NCBI GenBank assembly: GCA_002480565.1
Contig: DLCK01000004.1
Coordinates: 1-45,703 of the forward strand
Reading direction: 5' to 3'
From: Phycisphaerales bacterium UBA7800
Lineage (GTDB): Bacteria > Planctomycetota > Phycisphaerae > Phycisphaerales > Phycisphaeraceae
Length of the DNA stretch: 45,703 bases
Notes under the pieces: generated by a model
Seen by the model: the letters and a program-made list of their open reading frames with translations, nothing else
Told to the model about the DNA's origin: nothing
Databases searched by the model: none
Shown here: piece by piece, positions 18,509 to 26,367 of the stretch
Layout: each line of letters begins with the position of its first letter
How positions within the stretch are numbered: position 1 is the first letter of the stretch
Translations under genes and position numbers: made by a program

Positions 18509-18703
18509 TTTTTTAACACGAAGGCACGAAGGTCACGAAGATCACGAAGTTAAAAGACAAGTTTGTTTTTCACAGAAGACACAGTGGATACAGAAACAGG
18601 CTTCAATTCGCTATATCTGTATGCTCTGAGTTTCCTGTGATTCAAACAAAAATAAATGTCTTGACCTTCGTGCCTTCGTGTCCTTCGTGCCTTTGTGTTA
18701 AAT
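18509..18703. repeat. hairpin repeat element, CACGAAG family, between mreB and mreC
   Basis: The left arm (18509-18551) has TTTTTTAACACGAAGG and three more CACGAAG units. The right arm (18661-18703) mirrors it (CTTCGTGCCTTCGTGTCC, then TTTGTGTTAAAT). The interior has a degenerate CACAG pair (18570-18585 / 18632-18640). It lies inside an operon. Confidence 0.8.
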
Positions 18704-18729
18704 CAATTTCTACCGATAAATCGACAGAC

Positions 18730-19782
18730 TCAAATCTCGTCCATGTCACTTTCCATGGTGCTCTTCCATTCCTCAAGGTGTTCGAGGTAGATGGCAGTGC
18801 CCAGGGCAACGCAGTGCAGCGGGTTGTCAGCAACGCGACATTCCAGACCGGTAGCCTCGGAGATGACCACGTTCATGCCTCGAAGCAGTGCCCCACCACC
18901 AGCCAAGACGATACCGTTTTCGACAAGGTCAGCAGCGAGTTCTGGTTCAGCACGTTCGAGCGTGCGTGTGACCGTTTCGATGATCGCGCCGACAGGTTCC
19001 TGTAATGCCAGGCGGACTTCTTCACCGGTGATGATTGTTTTGCGTGGCAAGCCGGAGATCATGTCCCGGCCACGGACTTCCATGCTGCGACCTTCATCGG
19101 GACCACCTGCTGAGCCGATTTCGATTTTGACACGTTCAGCAGTCTGTTCACCAATCATCAGGTTGTAAGCCTTCTTCATGTGATTGATGATGGCTTCGTC
19201 CATGTCGTCACCTGCCACGCGGACCGATTCGCATTGGGCGATATCAGCCAGAGACATGATGGCGACTTCGGTCGTACCACCACCGATGTCGACGATCATG
19301 GATGCGGTGGCTTCGACGATGGGTAAGTTGGCACCGATACCAGCGGCCATGGGTTCTTCGACGAGATACACCCGTCGTGCGCCCGCATGTTCTGCCGAAT
19401 CAAGGACTGCGCGTTTTTCCACAGCCGTGATCCCGGAGGGGACCGCGATGACCACCCGTGGTTTTGCCAGGGGTCGGTTGCCGTTGACTTTTCGGATAAA
19501 GTAGGAGAGCATCGCTTCGGTGATTTCAAAGTCACTGATGACGCCGTCTTTGAGCGGACGAATGGCGGAGATGCTTCCGGGGGTACGACCAAGCATTTCC
19601 TTGGCGACCCAGCCGACGGCGTTGCCGTTTTGGAGGACTTGATTAGTGCCCTTCTTGACTGCGACGACGCTGGGCTCATCGAGCACAATGCCTTCGCCCC
19701 GTACACACACCAAGGTGTTACAGGTGCCAAGGTCAATGCCCATATCCACGCTGAACCAGCTTTGAATTTTGTCGAAGAACAA
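18730..19782 (-). CDS. mreB: cell shape protein MreB (actin-like ATPase)
   Basis: 350 residues from a TTG start at 19782, chosen because GAGGGG lies seven bases upstream; a GTG ten codons further up lacks a ribosome site. A short amphipathic N-terminus (FFDKIQSWFS) is followed by phosphate-1 loop DLGTCNTLV, phosphate-2 loop DIGGGTTEVAI and adenosine motif LAGGGALLRG. It polymerises on the membrane and guides side-wall synthesis. First gene of mreBCD, about 178 bases before the 96-residue membrane protein gene on the same strand. Confidence 0.96.
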   Translation of the reverse strand: MFFDKIQSWFSVDMGIDLGTCNTLVCVRGEGIVLDEPSVVAVKKGTNQVLQNGNAVGWVAKEMLGRTPGSISAIRPLKDGVISDFEITEAMLSYFIRKVNGNRPLAKPRVVIAVPSGITAVEKRAVLDSAEHAGARRVYLVEEPMAAGIGANLPIVEATASMIVDIGGGTTEVAIMSLADIAQCESVRVAGDDMDEAIINHMKKAYNLMIGEQTAERVKIEIGSAGGPDEGRSMEVRGRDMISGLPRKTIITGEEVRLALQEPVGAIIETVTRTLERAEPELAADLVENGIVLAGGGALLRGMNVVISEATGLECRVADNPLHCVALGTAIYLEHLEEWKSTMESDMDEI

Positions 19783-19960
19783 AGAAAGGCCCCTCAAGGT
19801 GTTGTACGTCACTCGCGATCAAGTCAACCACAGGTATCTGGCAATTCCGTTGCGTCGATACACCTGGGTTCTGAATGGCCACAGTTTACACCACAAAGGC
19901 ATGTAAGATCAATCTTTGTACAGCAATAGCTGAACAAAAAATGATGCGTGAGGATGTGGC

Positions 19961-20251
19961 TTACTGATTTTCGGCTTCTAGGGGTGCAGCATCGGGAGTC
20001 GGTGCCGGGGCAGGAGCTGCCATGCGAACAGGCTGTTGACTGGCTTTAAGGTCAAAGAGTTCACCGACACTGCCAAAAAGTTCACTGCTGCGATAGAGGA
20101 CAAAGCCCAGAGCGACGCTGAGCATCACCGTGGCGATGAAGGTCAACCCTGTATAGACATTGGCTGCAGCGCGGGGTTTACCTGCCCCTTTGGAGGCCTT
20201 TTGCGCCTTGGCTGCTTTGGGAGCTTTATTCTTTTTCTGTTTCTTGGCCAA
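19961..20251 (-). CDS. small Lys/Ala-rich single-pass membrane protein
   Basis: 96 residues from TTG 20251, with AGGAG seven bases before it; an upstream TTG at 20272 lacks such a site. The N-terminal 30 residues are strongly basic (AKKQKKNKAPKAAKAQKASKG), one membrane segment follows (about 40-60, YTGLTFIATVMLSVALGFVL), and the C-terminus is Pro/Ala-rich and acidic. It lies between the coiled-coil gene and mreB. Family not recognised. A role in envelope organisation is a guess from position. Confidence 0.65.
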   Translation of the reverse strand: MAKKQKKNKAPKAAKAQKASKGAGKPRAAANVYTGLTFIATVMLSVALGFVLYRSSELFGSVGELFDLKASQQPVRMAAPAPAPTPDAAPLEAENQ

Positions 20252-20328
20252 ACCTGGTCTCCTGACTTTCAAGTCAACGACACATTAATTATGTATCGCA
20301 TCGGCATCGGACTTCAACGCAGCAATTC

Positions 20329-21222
20329 TCACAGACCGCCGGTCTGAACCGAATCGCCTACAGTCACCTGTTGGCCGTCATCCAGAAGCGTGACGCGACC
20401 GGAACAGGCATCAATATCGACAACGGTGACCACGAGATTGGCGATGAAGTCACCCTGACGATGGATGCGGAACTTCATGTTCTTTTCGACACCGTCATTT
20501 GAGCCGATGTTCAACTCAACAAAGGTTTCATCATCCAGACGAGCGATGTTGGTAATCTGCCCGTCGATGAGATAATCAGGCATAAAGGGTCGGGTTGATG
20601 AAGCTCCGGCGACGTCTTGGCCTTCGATCTGCTGGCGAATGGCAGGATCCAGACGACCGAGCATTTTTTCCAGATCAGCATTGCGGTCTTCCAGAGCAAC
20701 CGTGGTTTCCTGGTACTGTCGAACCTGTCGGGTCAACGAGTCGAGTTCAGCCTTGAGTCGGTCGGACTCATCTGCCAACTCGATAATTTTCTTTTGCTGA
20801 TCAAGGGCTTGACCGCGTCGTTCGTTGAGTTCTTTTCGCATCGATTCAACGATCAGAGCAAACTGCTCATGTGATGCTGAAAGGTGTGCGAGGTTGGCAC
20901 CGTTGTTGGCATTCTCAGCCTTGGCGGTTGCCAATAGTGCGCGGGAGGTATTAAGCTCTTCGGAGAGTCTTGCGACTTCTGAGGTCAATCCCTGATTTGC
21001 ACTGTTGAGCTTTAGAATGCGTTCACTTTCTCGGTTTGCCAAGCGGGTCATTTCCGCATCACGCAAACGAGCAGTGACATCGGCACGCACGCGTCTGGAT
21101 TCTGCATCATTCACCTGGGAACGATAATTCTCGGTTTGCGCCACAAAGGGCACGACAACCGCAACGAGTGCGACTGATAAGACAGTCACAGCAATAACAA
21201 ATAACCGGGTCAATACGCTCAA
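20329..21222 (-). CDS. membrane-anchored coiled-coil protein
   Basis: 297 residues from TTG 21222, with GGAGG five bases upstream. Residues 5-30 are a membrane helix. About 35-190 is a long coiled coil (LTSEVARLSEELNTSRALL, DQQKKIIELADESDRLKAEL). The C-terminal 80 residues form a beta-rich domain (DGQITNIARLDDETFVELNI, GRVTLLDDGQQVTVGD) that looks like an SH3-type barrel. The anchor-coil-barrel layout resembles MreC, although the sequence is different. It is 77 bases before the next gene in the same direction. Envelope role inferred; no specific function known. Confidence 0.75.
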   Translation of the reverse strand: MSVLTRLFVIAVTVLSVALVAVVVPFVAQTENYRSQVNDAESRRVRADVTARLRDAEMTRLANRESERILKLNSANQGLTSEVARLSEELNTSRALLATAKAENANNGANLAHLSASHEQFALIVESMRKELNERRGQALDQQKKIIELADESDRLKAELDSLTRQVRQYQETTVALEDRNADLEKMLGRLDPAIRQQIEGQDVAGASSTRPFMPDYLIDGQITNIARLDDETFVELNIGSNDGVEKNMKFRIHRQGDFIANLVVTVVDIDACSGRVTLLDDGQQVTVGDSVQTGGL

Positions 21223-21484
21223 GGTGACCTCCCTGGCCGTGCGTTTGAATGGCTTACAGTTCAACCTCGTGGGTGCCAATCATATCTGTAAGCTATTCTT
21301 TTGGGGTATTAAAGATCAATATCTATCTTTTCGGTAGCGTTTTGTCAACATGACCGGCATGCTGATCAAGTTTTTTTTGTTGGACAAGGCTTTAATCTGG
21401 CTTGGGATGCGTGATTTTCGCATCCGGGAATTCTATCATTATTTTCGAACTTTGAACAATGGTGAACACCGTGTCAAAGACTCA

Positions 21485-22501
21485 TTAAAGTCCGTCACGT
21501 CCACCACCGAGTAAACCCGCTGCGGCAGCAAGACGCACTGTCTCGGCCTGATCGGTCAACATTCCAATGAGCATCTGGGTTGCCTTGGGTTCATTACGAA
21601 ACATCCCAAGACAAATCGCGGCCTGAGAGCGTAACAAAATACTCTGGCTCTGGGCAGCATCCAATATGATATCCAACCCTTTGCGATTTCCAAAACGCCC
21701 CAAGGTTCCGGCGCTGGCTAATTTCAATTCGATGGGATCTTTTTTAAGTGCGTTTTCAATCGCAGGCTCCCATTGACGATCATACAACCGTCCTAAAATC
21801 TGCACTGAAAGAATCCGAACCTCATCAAATTGACTGAACATCCCCGCACGAATGGAATCGAGTACTTCGGTATCACCTAAGCGATAAATCGCCTCAGCAA
21901 TCTGAACTCGGATAATGACCTCGCGTGCCTGTGGTGCAGTGGGCAGTCGCTTGCGAGCTGCGATCTTGAGCATCGGGATTGCCGAATCATTGCCCATGAG
22001 TCCCATCAAATAAGCAACATTGGCTCGCGTGGTTGGATTGTTGCTCATGAGCATTCCAGCCATGGGGGAAATATCCACTGCGTACCCGTTGCCGACATTG
22101 GTTCCATAATTGCGAGCCAACGCAAAAATCGCGGCAGCTCGAACCGACTCATTGGGGTCGTTGAGATACTGCCTGGCATTCGCTGCCACGCCGGAAAGTT
22201 TGAGTTTGCCTATCGTCAATAAGGCTGCGTAGCGGACGACCTCTTCGTTGTCCATCAAGGCCTGCTGAACCAACGGGCTAATCCGGTTAGGCAGACTCTC
22301 AGCGGCTTCCAAGGCATTGGCTCGAAGGATCGGGTCCTGGCTTTTGGCTGAGACGAGAATCTGCTGGACGGCTCGATTTTGTGCTGCCTGATAGATATCA
22401 GCAGTCAAGGGTTGAGCGTGTAAAATTGACATAGGCAAAAGCAACGCCAGTGTCAGCATCATCCATGTCCAATTGCGGGATCGCATCATTGTCTTGTCCA
22501 T
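21485..22501 (-). CDS. exported HEAT-repeat protein
   Basis: About 338 residues from ATG 22501; a TTG at 22525 and an ATG at 22489 are also possible, and no ribosome site decides. A signal peptide (WMMLTLALLLPMSILHA) is followed by about eight HEAT-like helical pairs (LRANALEAAESL, VVRYAALLTIGKL, SVRAAAIFALARN, LLRSQAAICLGMF, TVRLAAAAGLL). It ends in GGGRDGL. HEAT arrays are protein-binding scaffolds; the partner is unknown. The flanking stretches 21223-21484 and 22526-22669 show no gene. Confidence 0.8.
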   Translation of the reverse strand: MDKTMMRSRNWTWMMLTLALLLPMSILHAQPLTADIYQAAQNRAVQQILVSAKSQDPILRANALEAAESLPNRISPLVQQALMDNEEVVRYAALLTIGKLKLSGVAANARQYLNDPNESVRAAAIFALARNYGTNVGNGYAVDISPMAGMLMSNNPTTRANVAYLMGLMGNDSAIPMLKIAARKRLPTAPQAREVIIRVQIAEAIYRLGDTEVLDSIRAGMFSQFDEVRILSVQILGRLYDRQWEPAIENALKKDPIELKLASAGTLGRFGNRKGLDIILDAAQSQSILLRSQAAICLGMFRNEPKATQMLIGMLTDQAETVRLAAAAGLLGGGRDGL

Positions 22502-22669
22502 CCGTGTTGTGCAATGACGATACAACCGGTGCGGTCATTTATGCGTCGATTGTTGGGGCTGTTCACTCATGAGGAATGAGTGTCCCCCAGTATGCCTATC
22601 CTGTACCCCATTGGCCCGGTCATTGCATGCTTATATGCATCATCGACCGGATCAGTCAGGTTCCAATAA

Positions 22670-24412
22670 TTATACCATTTTTCTACGCACCAGGGTTGCA
22701 ACAAACAACCGTAACATCGTCAGAATTAAAATCACGCGGATCGGCCAGTCACCCCAGCGTCCGTAGAAGGTCTGTCGATTATCGAGAATCATCGTCCGCG
22801 TGGCCCAGCCTTGGATCTGTTGAAACCTGCCATCTTCTTGAACCCAGTTGCCCAGTTCACCAGATGAGTCGATAAATCCGCTGATCCCGGTGTTGACACT
22901 TCTTGCCATGGGGACGCGGTTTTCGATGCATCGCAAAACGGCATTTTGTGTATGCACGTAAGCCTGAACCGAGCCATCGTACCAGCCATCATTGGTGAGA
23001 TTGATCAGGACATCGACGCGCTTTTGTCCTTTGCCATCGTAGACCATGCTGCGGACGAGTCGGCTGATGGTGTCTTCAAAACATATCGGTGAAGCAATTC
23101 GCACATCACGTTCATTCGCTGTGACATTGAAGATTACTTTTTCCTGCCCATGGGATAGCGAATAGTCGATTTTGTGCGGACTCAGATAATTCATGAATAG
23201 ATTTTTAAGCATCGGCACACTGGAAACCCACGGGATAAACTCGCCAAACGGCACCAGATGAATCTTGTCATACCGAGCGACCGACTGGCCAACATGGGGT
23301 GGGAAATGATAGACACTGTTGTACCGACGCATCGGCACCACAAACTGTCTGCCATCATCCAGATCCACGATCTGCCAATCAAACTTGGCATGAGCGCCTG
23401 CAAACAAATCGACCTTCAGTTTGGAAGCCAGCGATTCTGTCTGATAGTAAAACGATTCGTAACCCTTCTCAGCAGTTGGTGCGTCCCGGTAGTACTCCAA
23501 CGCCTGAGCATTAAACGCTGCAGGTGACATCGTCTCCGGCCAGACAATCACATCCGGCGAATCGCTCGCTGAGGCCTTGACCGTCAAAGTCAACGCACGC
23601 TCCCAATCATCCACCAGCGTTTGCATGTCGGTCGCAGTTTTATTGCTCTGAGGCACGTTGGTCTGAATGACCGACACCTTCACGGTATCCCCGTTCTGAG
23701 GCGTGGTACGAATGCGATAGGCGCCGTAAAAGAGAGTGCTGATTATCAGCAGCATCCATAACAGTACACTGCGCATTGCTGGACTGAATCGATACCATCG
23801 GTTGGATGATTTACTCCACGGACGGGTAAGCATGTCCACGATCATGCCACTGGTCATGGCAACCACAAAACTCACGCCCCACTCGCCAAAGATATCCGCG
23901 ATTTGGACGATTTGCCCAGGGCCATGCAGTGGATGATAAGGTGCCTGGGAATGACCAAGATTAAACCAGCCAAAGCCCCCTGCCAGCACGTGACATCGGA
24001 TGTATTCCAGACTCACCCACACGCAAGGCACACTCAAACACTTGGGCCAACGTGTCCGCTGATCCATCAGGCGAATCAACACCGCATACACCGGCCAGTA
24101 AAGTCCAAGATAAAAACTCAACACCACATACCCGCCAACGGTCACGCGGCTAAGCCAATACACCATCAGCAACCACCACAATACGCCGCCAAGGTACGTT
24201 GTAAGCAACAAAGTCCGTCGACGTGTGGATCGCATTCCCACCAAAGTCAGTGGCACCAAAGCGACATATGCCAGCACACTCCAACCGGGATTGGGGAAGC
24301 ACAACAGCATGCACAAAAATGCACCAAGGACCAGTACACTGTGAGCCCATAGAGAACGGATACCTAGCCCGGCATGTCGTCTTGAGTTGTAACTGGCTGA
24401 TGCTGCAGACAT
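22670..24412 (-). CDS. lnt: apolipoprotein N-acyltransferase
   Basis: 580 residues. Six or seven membrane helices in the first 235 residues, then a nitrilase-type domain (246-545) and a last helix. The catalytic triad is visible: Glu293 in VWPETM, Lys383 in YDKIHLVPFGEF and Cys444 in PICFED. Other family signatures include NLTNDGWY and RSVNTGISG. The enzyme adds the third acyl chain to lipoproteins at the inner membrane, which implies a diderm lipoprotein pathway. Longer than the E. coli enzyme (about 510) through inserts in the catalytic domain, such as the stretch after the catalytic Glu. Confidence 0.95.
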   Translation of the reverse strand: MSAASASYNSRRHAGLGIRSLWAHSVLVLGAFLCMLLCFPNPGWSVLAYVALVPLTLVGMRSTRRRTLLLTTYLGGVLWWLLMVYWLSRVTVGGYVVLSFYLGLYWPVYAVLIRLMDQRTRWPKCLSVPCVWVSLEYIRCHVLAGGFGWFNLGHSQAPYHPLHGPGQIVQIADIFGEWGVSFVVAMTSGMIVDMLTRPWSKSSNRWYRFSPAMRSVLLWMLLIISTLFYGAYRIRTTPQNGDTVKVSVIQTNVPQSNKTATDMQTLVDDWERALTLTVKASASDSPDVIVWPETMSPAAFNAQALEYYRDAPTAEKGYESFYYQTESLASKLKVDLFAGAHAKFDWQIVDLDDGRQFVVPMRRYNSVYHFPPHVGQSVARYDKIHLVPFGEFIPWVSSVPMLKNLFMNYLSPHKIDYSLSHGQEKVIFNVTANERDVRIASPICFEDTISRLVRSMVYDGKGQKRVDVLINLTNDGWYDGSVQAYVHTQNAVLRCIENRVPMARSVNTGISGFIDSSGELGNWVQEDGRFQQIQGWATRTMILDNRQTFYGRWGDWPIRVILILTMLRLFVATLVRRKMV

Positions 24413-24560
24413 AACCTACAGGATAAGCATAAATGTCACGCAATGCGATCAGATTACTCAAGCTTATCGGAATTAAATGCAATTACAGCATTACTTCGAT
24501 AGCCGTGTAGTGAATCATCATTGGGATCTTGAAGATTTAAAGAGAATTGCAGACAGTGAC

Positions 24561-24737
24561 CTAATCTTCGGTCGGTGGTGAAGGCGCAGCCTCGGCCTTG
24601 ACTTTGGCAGTTGAAGGAATCCGCACTTTCATGCCACACATCCGACAACGGACATTGCGGCCGCGTGCATGCTCAGGAGCCGAGAGAATGGCCCTGCATT
24701 TGAGGTTGGGGCAGATTACGCGAATACTTCCGGTCAT
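24561..24737 (-). CDS. small zinc-ribbon protein
   Basis: 58 residues from ATG 24737, with GGAAG just upstream. Two cysteine pairs, CPNLKC (residues 9-14) and CRMC, are spaced as in a single zinc ribbon, with a GRNVRCRMCGMKVRIP core typical of the many short planctomycete zinc-ribbon proteins. The C-terminal 15 residues are low-complexity Ala/Pro/Glu. No enzyme domain is attached. Function unknown. The gap to lnt (24413-24560) is empty. Confidence 0.7.
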   Translation of the reverse strand: MTGSIRVICPNLKCRAILSAPEHARGRNVRCRMCGMKVRIPSTAKVKAEAAPSPPTED

Positions 24738-24854
24738 GTGTCTTCCCGTCACAAAGTGCGTTTAGTTCCTTAACAGTATCGTCCGTTCCTTGGGTCAACT
24801 TGACGATCAATTCACTCACAATGCAATCCTTGAGCAGGATAAAAATGAAAAAGT

Positions 24855-24875
24855 CCATTTATTGCCAATAAATGG
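24855..24875. promoter_or_regulatory. 21-bp perfect palindrome in the divergent zinc-ribbon/ispD region
   Basis: CCATTTATTG and CAATAAATGG flank a single C. A candidate operator or hairpin between two divergent genes. Confidence 0.4.
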
Positions 24876-24987
24876 CGGTATTCTCGCACTTAAACACACG
24901 TCCTTAAACGTCCAAATGCGTTATCATTCTTGATTCAATCCCATCTGGACATGGGAATAAGTCTTAAACAGTATTTCGGAGTCTCTC

Positions 24988-25830
24988 ATGCAGATCGCTG
25001 TTATCCTCCCAGCTGCAGGACAGAGTAAACGCTTTAACGCTGCTGCTGGATTAAATAAATCCAAACTCGAACTGGATATGGCCGGTAAACCGGTCTTCAT
25101 GGCGGCATTGGATCCGTTTATCAAACATCCTTTGGTCTGCCAATGCATCATCGCTGTCGACCCGGACAAAGTAGACAGCTTTAAACTCAAATGGGGAGAC
25201 CTTCTGGGATTCCATGGCGTGACCGTCGTCCCCGGTGGCAAAATTGAGCGATGGGAAACGATCAAAAATGCCATGGCAGCTGTCAACGACCAGGCGACAC
25301 ACATTGCCGTTCACGATGCCGCCAGACCCCTGGTGAGCAATGAATTGATCACTCGTTGTTTTGAAGCCGCAAAAGATTATCCAGCAGTCATCCCAGGTGT
25401 GTCCTGCAGTGCGACTCTCAAGCGTACCGCCCCGCTGTCAGATGATGAAATACAATCCAAGACGGATCCACTTGATGCCATTCTCGGGGGTGCAGGAAAA
25501 ATCACCGTCAACGTCACCAAAGTCACCCAGACACTCGACCGCAGCAATGTTGTTTTGATCCAAACCCCACAAGTCTTTGAACGTTCCCTCTTACAGCAAG
25601 CCTATGCGTCCATTGATTCAGGCACAACGGATACGAAGCAGATCACCGATGACGCAGGTTTGGTCGAAGCAATGGGGCAAACAGTTTTTGTGGTTGATGG
25701 CGAGCAAACCAATTTGAAAATCACCGAGCCTGCTGACTATGAATTGGCCCAACTCATCGCAGGCGCACGCAAGCAGACTGATGCAGCAAGTCTTGCCAAG
25801 AAGCGGTTGTTTGCCGATGACGATGATTAA
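24988..25830 (+). CDS. ispD: 2-C-methyl-D-erythritol 4-phosphate cytidylyltransferase
   Basis: 280 residues, longer than the usual 230-240. Motifs: nucleotide-binding PAAGQSKRF (8-16), VHDAARP (108-114), QTPQVFERSLL, ITDDAGLVEAMG and the end motif TNLKITEPADYELA. It joins CTP to MEP in the non-mevalonate isoprenoid route. The extra length lies in the loop after PGVSCSATLKR (a Ser/Asp/Gly-rich insert) and in an acidic C-tail. No other isoprenoid gene is adjacent; it stands alone and runs convergent to the next gene. Confidence 0.93.
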   Translation: MQIAVILPAAGQSKRFNAAAGLNKSKLELDMAGKPVFMAALDPFIKHPLVCQCIIAVDPDKVDSFKLKWGDLLGFHGVTVVPGGKIERWETIKNAMAAVNDQATHIAVHDAARPLVSNELITRCFEAAKDYPAVIPGVSCSATLKRTAPLSDDEIQSKTDPLDAILGGAGKITVNVTKVTQTLDRSNVVLIQTPQVFERSLLQQAYASIDSGTTDTKQITDDAGLVEAMGQTVFVVDGEQTNLKITEPADYELAQLIAGARKQTDAASLAKKRLFADDDD

Positions 25831-25917
25831 CATTTACCCGTCACACAGCACCCAAGACATGCAAGGCAAAACACTTTGTTATGCAAGCTGTCACAAACAC
25901 CTCAACATTGATCGTGT

Positions 25918-26367
25918 CTATGCAAACAAATGCTGATGCGCATGACTTAACTGATCGAGAATATGCTTCTGGCGATGGTTCGGCAGACTCTTGATATAGG
26001 CCTTGGCGTGATGGGCAAACGTACTATCACAAATCAATAGTGTCAGCGGATTGGGCAAGCCCTGCTGTTGTGCGACCTTGATCAATAACCATTGCGTGGT
26101 GATATCAATTTCCAACTGCTTGGCCACTTGATGAAATACCAGCAACGGGCCATCCTGGCGATTACTCGACCGTCGCCATTTGATAATACGTAACACAAGC
26201 ATGGCAAAAATAATCACCGACATGATCGCAATTGCCCACAACGGTGACATCAACGGATCTGAATGATTGATCCATTGCCAGTTGGTAAAAATTTCATCCA
26301 CATTCGGTGGCGTCTTGGGCGTCCGCGGACTTTCAAGTGCCAACATCAGTAACCAACTACTATTCAT
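25918..26367 (-). CDS. small single-pass membrane protein linked to a HEAT protein
   Basis: 149 residues with one strong membrane helix (about 42-60, PLWAIAIMSVIIFAMLVLRI), a short N-terminal exterior and a C-terminal cytoplasmic-type domain (DGPLLVFHQVAKQLEIDITTQWLLIKVAQQQ...). Its ATG overlaps the stop of the HEAT gene in ATGA (26364-26367), so the two are made together and may act together. Family not recognised. Confidence 0.7.
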   Translation of the reverse strand: MNSSWLLMLALESPRTPKTPPNVDEIFTNWQWINHSDPLMSPLWAIAIMSVIIFAMLVLRIIKWRRSSNRQDGPLLVFHQVAKQLEIDITTQWLLIKVAQQQGLPNPLTLLICDSTFAHHAKAYIKSLPNHRQKHILDQLSHAHQHLFA

